Part shown: positions 34,683 to 41,972 of the stretch, piece after piece
Position numbering within the stretch: position 1 is the first letter of the stretch
How the letters are laid out: each line of letters begins with the position of its first letter
Virus record (IMG/VR): IMGVR_UViG_3300017917_001996
Coordinates: 124,001 to 188,000 of that record
Strand: one strand, 5' to 3'
Source: a virus
Length of the DNA stretch: 64,000 nucleotides
Program-made: the position numbers and the translations under genes
Notes under the pieces: model-generated
Databases searched by the model: none
Seen by the model: only the letters and a program-made list of their open reading frames with translations
What the model was told of the DNA's origin: nothing

Positions 34683-35039
34683 ATGGCTAATCCAAATTTG
34701 GGAACAGCAACATCAATTATAGGCGATACAACAACTGCCGCCCTTACAACTACAGTAACAACAGCATTACTATCGGGTGTGTCCAATAAACTATTAAAGG
34801 TTAATAGCATAATTATTGCTAACGTAAACGGAACTAACGCTGCTAGTTGTACATTTAGTTTTTACGATGGTACCAACGATAGATATTTTGCCTATCAGAT
34901 TACAGTACCGGCAGGAAGTACGGTTGTGCTAATAGATAAGAATTCAGGTTTTTACGTCAAAGAAGGTTGTGAAATACGTGGTGGCGCAAGTTTAAATTCG
35001 TACCTTACAGCTTTAATTAGCTATGAAACACTAAGCTAA
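34683..35039 (+). CDS. Small beta-sandwich virion protein (cap family, copy C)
   Basis: 118 residues, MANPNLGTATSIIGDTTTA at the start, KVNSIIIANVNG, VPAGSTVVLIDKNSGFYVKE, GCEIRGGAS and a final LISYETLS. Close paralogue of copies at 24,538 and 44,700. It precedes the 7-bladed propeller gene by 9 bases, so both are probably translated together. AAGGAA just upstream serves as its ribosome site. Confidence 0.78.
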   Translation: MANPNLGTATSIIGDTTTAALTTTVTTALLSGVSNKLLKVNSIIIANVNGTNAASCTFSFYDGTNDRYFAYQITVPAGSTVVLIDKNSGFYVKEGCEIRGGASLNSYLTALISYETLS

Positions 35040-35048
35040 GGAATAGAG

Positions 35049-36203
35049 ATGCCTAGGATAAATGGCGGAATAATTGGTAATTCAAATAAACCTCAGTACT
35101 GGCAAACTGGTGGTGTCTGGACTCCGGCTGATGTAGACGTAGCCAGACGAACCGGCCAATGGCCTTTAGCTATTTCTAATATTTCTCTGGCAATCGGACA
35201 TTCTAGCAGTCCTTATGTATCAGCTTATCCGTGGTACCCGTCAATTGGATTTGGGACAAAATATAGTAACCCAGTGGCGTTGCCGGCTGGTATTGCGTAT
35301 GGACTTTCATTTAGTCCGTCTGGCGAGGATGTAGCAGTACCACATGCTACTACTCCTTTTATATCAGTTTATAAATGGTCGAGTAACGGTTTTGGGACTA
35401 AGTACAGCGATCCTGGAACATTACCGGCTAACACAGGATACTCTGCATCGTTTAACTCAATTGGATCCGAAGTAATTATAGCAAATGCAGGAGTACCACA
35501 GGTAACAGCGTATCCGTGGTCACGCAATGTCGGCTTTGGTACAAAATATAATAATCCAGCAACAACACCTTTTGCTGCTGGTAACGGCTTAATGGCACGG
35601 TTTAGTAAAGACGATGATGCTGCATTTGTATCGGGTACTTACACTCCTACTATTGTGGCATATTCTTGGACACGCGGTGTTGGCTTTGGCACAAAATATA
35701 CAGACCCGTCGATTAGTAACTCAGGTGTTGAAGATTTTGCAGTTAATCCAGTTAACAATGATCTAGTATTTCCACTTAATGGTTCTGGTTATGTTTCGGC
35801 ATGGCCCTGGTCAACTCTTGGCGGGTTTGGTTCAAGATATACGGCACCTGCGGTTTATCCTGGTGGAAGTGGTAGTTCGTGTTATTCGGCAGCATTTACT
35901 CCTAGCGGTCTTGATGTAGCCATTGGCGCTAGTTTTAGTCCTCAAATTCATGCATATACGTGGAATATAGGAGCAGGTTGGGGATCAAAATATTCAAATC
36001 CTTCTACAGCGCCTGCAGGCAACGGAATTTCAGTGTCGTTTAGTCCGACTGGCAAGGATCTGGCTGTAGCGCATCCAACGACTCCTTTTGTATCGTCATA
36101 TCCGTGGACTTCGGGATCAGGATTCGGTACAAAATATGCAAATCCAAATAGTTTGCCGACCGGAAGCGGTAACGGTATTGCATTCACAGCTATAGCAGCT
36201 TAA
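35049..36203 (+). CDS. Seven-bladed beta-propeller adhesin (GFGTKY repeats)
   Basis: 384 residues. A 40-residue N-terminal attachment motif (RINGGIIGNSNKPQYW, then QWPL) is shared with the polyglycine adhesin at 45,071. The rest is seven repeats of ~45 residues with the pattern SFSPSGxDVAVxH, TPFxSxYPW, GFGTKYxxP, followed by a Pro/Gly loop; the last one finishes with GNGIAFTAIAA, closing the ring. The Trp-Gly-Phe-Gly-Thr-Lys-Tyr core is highly regular, which favours recent internal duplication. This kind of propeller usually binds a sugar or protein receptor on its face. No hydrolase motif is seen. Confidence 0.85.
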   Translation: MPRINGGIIGNSNKPQYWQTGGVWTPADVDVARRTGQWPLAISNISLAIGHSSSPYVSAYPWYPSIGFGTKYSNPVALPAGIAYGLSFSPSGEDVAVPHATTPFISVYKWSSNGFGTKYSDPGTLPANTGYSASFNSIGSEVIIANAGVPQVTAYPWSRNVGFGTKYNNPATTPFAAGNGLMARFSKDDDAAFVSGTYTPTIVAYSWTRGVGFGTKYTDPSISNSGVEDFAVNPVNNDLVFPLNGSGYVSAWPWSTLGGFGSRYTAPAVYPGGSGSSCYSAAFTPSGLDVAIGASFSPQIHAYTWNIGAGWGSKYSNPSTAPAGNGISVSFSPTGKDLAVAHPTTPFVSSYPWTSGSGFGTKYANPNSLPTGSGNGIAFTAIAA

Positions 36204-36223
36204 ATTTACAAAGGAAAACCAAA

Positions 36224-36598
36224 ATGGAATTTTATACAATAAGTCAACAAAAACATTACGAAACAGTAGCAGAAGCTATTGTGGGACGTGAGCAAGAGAT
36301 CTATCATTATGATCTCAATATTACCAACTACGAAGCAATGCTTGCAGCATTACCCGCAGACGACTGGCCAGAAAACCTAGCACAGTATCAAAGATCCACA
36401 TTAGATCAGGTTCCTGATGAGCACGATCAAACAGTTAGCGATTATCAGTACCGCGACCGTCTTCGTTTATTGTTAAAAACAGAACGCCTAGAGCGCAGCA
36501 AGAGCTACAGAGTTTATCAAGCTCTACTAGCACAGCTACCAGCAGATCAACGCGACACTTTGATAGCCGAAGCACACGCTAGAATGCAAACGCTTTAA
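36224..36598 (+). CDS. Helical fibre-accessory protein, function unknown
   Basis: 124 residues, predicted mainly helical and acidic (HYDLNITNYEAMLAALPADD, a Glu/Gln/Arg-rich C-half ending HARMQTL). It is unlike its beta-rich neighbours, so it is more likely an assembly factor or chaperone for the propeller adhesin upstream than a virion part. AAAGGAAAA is the ribosome site. I do not recognise a named family. Confidence 0.7.
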   Translation: MEFYTISQQKHYETVAEAIVGREQEIYHYDLNITNYEAMLAALPADDWPENLAQYQRSTLDQVPDEHDQTVSDYQYRDRLRLLLKTERLERSKSYRVYQALLAQLPADQRDTLIAEAHARMQTL

Positions 36599-36614
36599 TT
36601 ACTAGACTATCGCC

Positions 36615-36622
36615 GGTAAATA
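36615..36622 (+). promoter_or_regulatory. Possible late promoter GGTAAATA
   Basis: TAAATA octamer in the gap between the helical protein and the next adhesin; the inferred leader is ~12 bases. Confidence 0.4.
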
Positions 36623-36639
36623 TGTAAAAAGGTTTTTGA

Positions 36640-37221
36640 ATGGCTATTTTAAAAGTTGAACCAAGTGCAATTAACACAGAAGCAGAATTCTCTTTTGCTA
36701 ACATTTCTGTTACTGGAAACATTTCTGTTGGTACATCAGTAATCTCAGCCACTGAAATCGGCGACATAGTCTTTAGTACTCCTACTGGTCCAGTTGAATT
36801 TAATTCAAATACAGTTAATTTTTTAAGTAATATTGCCATTGAAGGTCCGCAAGGGGCCATTGGATATACAGGCAGTGCTGGTGCAAATGGCAGCATAGGC
36901 TATACCGGAAGCCAAGGTGTTATTGGATATACTGGTAGCGCAGGTACGACCGGAGGAGCAACAATATATTCAGCTTCGGTACCCAGTGGTTCATGGACCG
37001 GATCTGGACCTTATACACAAATAGTAAGTATTGTTGGGTTAACATCTGCAACTAACGTAATTCTTGATCTAGATTTATCTGCGGTATCTTTTGGTAATGT
37101 TTCTTCAGTTCAAACAAGTTATGCTCTTGTTTACCGTGCGGTCACAGGAACTGATCAAATAACACTATATGCAACTAGTGTTCCTGCAAATTCTTTTAAT
37201 ATTTTTGTGGCGGTAATTTAA
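36640..37221 (+). CDS. Short YTGS adhesin, paralogue of the 40,986 gene
   Basis: 193 residues. Residues 1-72 (MAILKVEPSAINTEAEFSFA, NISVGTSVISATE, NSNTVNFLSNIAIEG) are nearly identical to the start of the protein at 40,986, also at DNA level. A short collagen-like stretch ([21 protein letters not shown]) links to a C-terminal ~85-residue beta domain (SGPYTQIVSIVGLTSATNVI, then YRAVTGTDQITLYATSVP) found at the ends of other phage fibres. The stop overlaps the next ATG by one base (TAATG), which indicates translational coupling. Confidence 0.82.
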   Translation: MAILKVEPSAINTEAEFSFANISVTGNISVGTSVISATEIGDIVFSTPTGPVEFNSNTVNFLSNIAIEGPQGAIGYTGSAGANGSIGYTGSQGVIGYTGSAGTTGGATIYSASVPSGSWTGSGPYTQIVSIVGLTSATNVILDLDLSAVSFGNVSSVQTSYALVYRAVTGTDQITLYATSVPANSFNIFVAVI

Positions 37222-40200
37222 TGGATGCTTTAATTATTCGTAGGGGTGGAGGTACTACTAGCACAGCAACTGTGAGTATTTCTAATGTTGTTATTGCAGA
37301 TTTGCAAACCGTGTCGCCGACTGCGGTTAATATCGATTCTGTTGCTAATGTGACTGTAAATGGTTCAGGATTCAGTAACATCAGCTCAATTTCAATTGGC
37401 GGTGAAACAGTAACTAATTATACCGTACTAAGCACTTCTCAGATAAGAATCAACCAATTACCTTCTCTTGCCAGCGGGTTATATGATCTTGTATTAAAAT
37501 ATTCAAGTGGACAACAAGCTGTTATTTTTTCTATACAGTACCAAAACGAAAAACCGGTCTGGAGCACTCAACCGTCATCAATATATATTATTCCCGGGGA
37601 ATCTGTAAGTTCTAGCATTCTCTCAGATTACAGCAATTCTTTTGGAGAAACCTACGAGTTATCGGCAAATACTTCGTTACCTACAGGATTGTCTTTATCG
37701 TCAAACGGAGCATTAACAGGAACAGTTAGCGTGTCCAATGTTGGTACTTATCCTATAACAGTGTTATCAAAAGATGCTTTTAATCAAACAACTGCTCAAA
37801 CATTCAACATAGTTGTACGAGATAATAGGTATGACGCATCAAATTTAGCAATATCTACAGACTATGGAAATTTCAGATCTTATCAACAGATCAGTAAGGT
37901 CAGTAGTGTTGATTACCTAACAACAGTTTTTCAAGGTAGCGGCTATTCTGACAGCAACCCTAAAATACACGATGTTAGGTTTTCTACAGACGGGTATTAC
38001 ATGTACTCCGTATCTTCAATTATACACTCATTGGTTCAATATTATTGTACAACACCATGGGCAGTTTCAACAGCCCGTGTAATTTCATATGTTGACCTAA
38101 GCAGTCTGCTTCAGCCTGGATCCTTTTCTTGGACCGGTGGTATCTATTTCAAACCGGACGGTTCTAAATTATACATCGCCGGTCGTACCAGTGGTAATTC
38201 AGGAATATTGTACGAATGTAATTTATCAAGAAGTTGGATGATCTCTTCGATTATGTATTCCGGGTCTCAATCTATAAGCGCCTATAACAGCACGCCTGGA
38301 TCTGTGTATTTTAAACCTGATGGAACAAGAGCATGGATTTTTGACGCTTTTACTAGCAGCGTCAAGGAATGGAATTTATCTCAAGCCTGGAACATATCTA
38401 CATTGACTTATTCCAAGTCGTTGCAGTTTAGTCCCTCTGATAATGCATATCCTCCGAACGTTAGTTTATCGATAAACGATATTGGAACAATTTTTTATTA
38501 CTCATCTGGTACCGGTTTGAATATTGTTAATTTCAGAGGATGCACAATGTCGCCAGCATGGACATTGCCTGCCTCTCTGAGCGTAACTACTAATATCAAT
38601 TACACACTTCCATCTAATGGCGTAGCCGATCAGACTCCGTCTGGTGTAGTAGTAATTAACGACACTCCATTGGTCGCAATAACTGAAAGATTTTTTTATG
38701 ATCTAACAGCATCTCCGTATTCTTTTTACAGTCCTAGAAATATGGTAAATTTTAAAGATAACGATAATATAAACGGAAATGCATATACCCTGTCAGGATC
38801 TATTTTAGTTAGTTTAGGATCATTGGCACCTGCTCAATTACCGGTAATCGGAACAGCGTCTTCTTTTTGTTTTGACGCATATGGCAAAAATGCTTATATA
38901 GTATCAGTATCTGGATCTGAAAAAATTATCACGAGATTAACAGGATCCACTTCCCAGTGGTCGGTATCCGAGTATGCTAAAGTGTCTCAGTCGATGGGGG
39001 ATGTGGCTAAAATTGCAATTAGCAGGGACGGAGGAAAATTATTTTTACTTGAAGCTGCTGCTAAAAAGATTCATTTGTTTAATTTAACCAACAAATATAG
39101 TATTTCAAAGATTCAATATAGTCAAGCATACACATTAAATCTTAAAGGCACCATAAAGTCATTTCAATTTTCCAAAGACGGCAAAGAGGTTAATTTTTTA
39201 GTTAATTCTATCATATATAGATATCCTTTGACAGTGGCTTGGGATCTATCTACTATGACGTCGGCTACTAGTTTTAGAACTGTTGATTCAGCGGCAACCA
39301 GTTTTACCATTGATTATCAAACAAAAAGTTTGGTCACTGTTTCGTCATCAAAAATAGAAACTTATTCTAATTTTACCAGCATTGATCTAGCAGGCTGGAC
39401 TATTGATACTTCTGTAATAGATGGTTCTAGTTCTAGTTTAAATTTTAGTACCGACGGAACAAAAATGTATATATACGGAACTTCTGACAATTCATTGGTA
39501 CAATTTGAGTTACAAACAGCATGGGATCCAACCACAGCTCAATCTTTTTATAAATTAACAGCAAACGAATTGTTTGAGCAAGCAGTAGGAGCACTGATAG
39601 CCTTTGCATTTAAGAGCGATGGGTCCAAATTATTTGCAGTATTTAATACGGGTGATGTTGTTAAACAGTACACACTTACCAGACCTTGGGAAATTGCATC
39701 GTTAACGTATGATAATATATCATTTAGTATTACTTCACAGGAAACTACACCAACAGGAATTTATGTTAGTCCGGACGGCACACGAATGTATGTAATTGGA
39801 TCAACTGGTGATAAAGTAAATGAGTACGCACTATCAGTTGGTTGGGATCTCAGTACTGCTAGTTTCACTAGATCGATAAGCATTGCAACACAAGAATCCG
39901 CATCAAGTGATGTGTATTTTAAATCCGACGGCACACGAATGTATGTAATTGGTACTGGCAGTGACAACGTAAATGAGTATAGTTTGTCAACGGCTTGGAA
40001 TGTCAGTACTGCTAGCTATGTAAGAGCATTTAGTGTCGCTACACAAGAAACAAACTCCTCGGGATTTGCTTTTAATTCCGACGGTACTCGAATGTATCTA
40101 CTCGGAACAACAGCTGACACAGTATTTGTTTACAATCTAGGTACAGGTTGGGATATGTCAACAGCGTCTTATTCTGGTAGTTCTTATAAAATAATCCAGC

Positions 40201-40928
40201 CTGACACAACCTATAATGGAATGCGTTTTAAACCAGACGGAACCTCAGTATTTTTAATTGGAACACTTAGAGATACCATAACCGAATATCGATTAAGTAC
40301 ACCATGGATGATTTCCACGGCCAAATACTATAAAACTGCTGGAACTACAGTTGCCGCACAAGATACTACATCTACAGGATTGTTTTTTAAACCAGATGGA
40401 TTACAGGTATTTGTTGTTGGGTCGACCAACGATTCGGTATACTCATACACATTGTCTTCTGCCTGGGAAATACAAACCCTAACATTTTCGGCAAACGTCA
40501 GTGTTGCAGCAAAAGAAACCACGCCAAGAGATGTATATTTTAAAACAGACGGCACAAAGATGTACATATTAGGTTCGGCTAGCGACAATGTTCACGAATA
40601 CACACTATCAACACCCTGGGATATAACTACAGCAGTGTTTAGCCAATCTTTATCCATATCTGCAAAAGAAATTAATTCCAGCGGAATAAAGTTTAATAAC
40701 GATGGTACAAAAATGTACATAATTGGAACTACCAGTGACAGTGTTATTGAATACAATCTTTCGTCTGCATGGAACATCAGCACTGCAACATTTGCAAGAC
40801 AATCTGCTGCAATAACATTGTACCAAGGAGCACCAGAATCAATCGACATTGATGATAGCGGAAAATATTGCTACGTAATCGGGTCAAGTAATACTAATAC
40901 CACGCTGATACAAATGAAGTTTGAATGA
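37221..40928 (+). CDS. IPT/TIG + Ig-like + long beta-propeller repeat adhesin
   Basis: 1235 residues. Residues ~30-105 form an IPT/TIG-type domain (VTVNGSGFSNISSISIGGET). Residues ~110-200 are a putative Ig domain (LPTGLSLSSNGALTGTVS, AFNQTTAQTFNIVV). From ~240 to the end, ~46-residue repeats of the type FxxDGTxMYVxGxxxDxVxEYxLSxxWxxSTA recur, with at least nine consecutive strong copies after ~790 and degenerate copies before. That is too many for one ring, so two or more propellers in series are likely. The first Met is coupled to the preceding gene. The repeats are the sort that bind cell-surface carbohydrate; no active site is seen. Confidence 0.85.
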   Translation: MDALIIRRGGGTTSTATVSISNVVIADLQTVSPTAVNIDSVANVTVNGSGFSNISSISIGGETVTNYTVLSTSQIRINQLPSLASGLYDLVLKYSSGQQAVIFSIQYQNEKPVWSTQPSSIYIIPGESVSSSILSDYSNSFGETYELSANTSLPTGLSLSSNGALTGTVSVSNVGTYPITVLSKDAFNQTTAQTFNIVVRDNRYDASNLAISTDYGNFRSYQQISKVSSVDYLTTVFQGSGYSDSNPKIHDVRFSTDGYYMYSVSSIIHSLVQYYCTTPWAVSTARVISYVDLSSLLQPGSFSWTGGIYFKPDGSKLYIAGRTSGNSGILYECNLSRSWMISSIMYSGSQSISAYNSTPGSVYFKPDGTRAWIFDAFTSSVKEWNLSQAWNISTLTYSKSLQFSPSDNAYPPNVSLSINDIGTIFYYSSGTGLNIVNFRGCTMSPAWTLPASLSVTTNINYTLPSNGVADQTPSGVVVINDTPLVAITERFFYDLTASPYSFYSPRNMVNFKDNDNINGNAYTLSGSILVSLGSLAPAQLPVIGTASSFCFDAYGKNAYIVSVSGSEKIITRLTGSTSQWSVSEYAKVSQSMGDVAKIAISRDGGKLFLLEAAAKKIHLFNLTNKYSISKIQYSQAYTLNLKGTIKSFQFSKDGKEVNFLVNSIIYRYPLTVAWDLSTMTSATSFRTVDSAATSFTIDYQTKSLVTVSSSKIETYSNFTSIDLAGWTIDTSVIDGSSSSLNFSTDGTKMYIYGTSDNSLVQFELQTAWDPTTAQSFYKLTANELFEQAVGALIAFAFKSDGSKLFAVFNTGDVVKQYTLTRPWEIASLTYDNISFSITSQETTPTGIYVSPDGTRMYVIGSTGDKVNEYALSVGWDLSTASFTRSISIATQESASSDVYFKSDGTRMYVIGTGSDNVNEYSLSTAWNVSTASYVRAFSVATQETNSSGFAFNSDGTRMYLLGTTADTVFVYNLGTGWDMSTASYSGSSYKIIQPDTTYNGMRFKPDGTSVFLIGTLRDTITEYRLSTPWMISTAKYYKTAGTTVAAQDTTSTGLFFKPDGLQVFVVGSTNDSVYSYTLSSAWEIQTLTFSANVSVAAKETTPRDVYFKTDGTKMYILGSASDNVHEYTLSTPWDITTAVFSQSLSISAKEINSSGIKFNNDGTKMYIIGTTSDSVIEYNLSSAWNISTATFARQSAAITLYQGAPESIDIDDSGKYCYVIGSSNTNTTLIQMKFE
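39600..40920 (+). repeat. ~138-bp tandem propeller repeats
   Basis: Successive units carry the coding core DGTRMYVIG or DGTKMYIxG followed by EY-LST-W-STA. The run from about 39,600 to 40,920 contains roughly nine units with a fixed ~46-residue period. Confidence 0.75.
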
Positions 40929-40952
40929 GATAAATTACTTTTTTAATAAATT

Positions 40953-40960
40953 AATAAATA
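40953..40960 (+). promoter_or_regulatory. Late promoter AATAAATA
   Basis: In the 57-base gap; followed by GGAGATAT near 40,971 ahead of a GTG start. The same GGAGATAT...GTG layout occurs at 41,959-41,973. Confidence 0.6.
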
Positions 40961-40985
40961 TCCATAATATGGAGATATCTGGACC

Positions 40986-41921
40986 GTGTCTATTTTAAAA
41001 GTTGAACCAAGTGCAATAAACACAGAAGCAGAATTCTCTTTTGCTAACATCTCTGTAGAAGGAAACATTACTGTTGGTACAGCAGTAATTTCAGCCACAG
41101 AAACAGGTGATATTGCTTTTACGACACCTGCTGGTGCAATTGAATTTAATTCAAATACCGTTAACTTTTTAAGCAATGTTGCTGTTGAAGGACCGCAAGG
41201 TACTGTCGGTTATACAGGCAGTGCTGGTGCAAATGGCACGATTGGTGTTGATGGCTATACTGGCAGCGCGGGTACAAATGGATTTACAGGTAGTATTGGT
41301 TACACAGGCAGCGCAGCCACTACAGGCATTATTACAACAAGCAACACGGCACCAGTAAGCCCTTCGGCCGGCGATTGGTGGTATTATACTACCAGCGATG
41401 TTTTACTTCGTTACATGAATGTTGGAACAGGAACACACTGGATTGATGTATCTGGCCCAACTTATAATTTTGGAATTAGTTCAGTGACTACAACCGAGAT
41501 TAATTTGTCAGCAGGAATTCCAACTTCAATTGAATACTTGATCGTTGCCGGCGGCGGAGGTGGTGGTACAGGAAGCTGGACTCAATATGGCGGCGGTGGC
41601 GGCGGATCTTACACTACCTATAGAGGAACAGGTGGCGGAGGCGTTGGTATTCTTGGACAAGGTGCAAACGGCGCCGCCGGTACATCTGTATATACATCTG
41701 GAGCACCTACTGCCGGCGGTGGTGGATCGGGCGGAACTAACGGAACAGTAACATTAGGTAACGATCTTAAAACAGGCGGCCCGTACGGTGGTGCAGGGGG
41801 ATCTTTTGCAACAGGGTTTTCTTCCGCTAACGCAGGTTGGCTAGCAGGCGCAGCAGGTGCAGTTCGTATTATTTGGGGTACAGGCAGGGCGTTTCCGTCA
41901 ACAAACACAGCAGATATATGA
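40986..41921 (+). CDS. Polyglycine-type adhesin with shared N-terminal module
   Basis: 311 residues, GTG start preceded by GGAGATAT. Residues 1-72 (MSILKVEPSAINTEAEFSFA) duplicate the 36,640 protein. A YTGS collagen linker follows, then a short module with PSAGDWWYYTTSDVLLRY. The C-terminal ~140 residues are glycine-rich (SIEYLIVAGGGGGG, YGGGGGGSYTTY, TAGGGGSGGTNG) and finish GAAGAVRIIWGTGRAFPS. Glycine-run domains of this style are seen in T4-like receptor-binding adhesins such as the S16 gp38 polyglycine sandwich; equivalence here is inferred. The C-terminal end differs from the other two Gly-rich proteins. Confidence 0.82.
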   Translation: MSILKVEPSAINTEAEFSFANISVEGNITVGTAVISATETGDIAFTTPAGAIEFNSNTVNFLSNVAVEGPQGTVGYTGSAGANGTIGVDGYTGSAGTNGFTGSIGYTGSAATTGIITTSNTAPVSPSAGDWWYYTTSDVLLRYMNVGTGTHWIDVSGPTYNFGISSVTTTEINLSAGIPTSIEYLIVAGGGGGGTGSWTQYGGGGGGSYTTYRGTGGGGVGILGQGANGAAGTSVYTSGAPTAGGGGSGGTNGTVTLGNDLKTGGPYGGAGGSFATGFSSANAGWLAGAAGAVRIIWGTGRAFPSTNTADI

Positions 41922-41933
41922 TAAAAATTTATA

Positions 41934-41941
41934 GCTAAATA
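41934..41941 (+). promoter_or_regulatory. Possible late promoter GCTAAATA
   Basis: Lies ~32 bases before the GTG start; separates the polyglycine adhesin from the YTGS fibre. Confidence 0.45.
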
Positions 41942-41972
41942 AGTAATAACGCCAATAGGGAGATATGGAACT

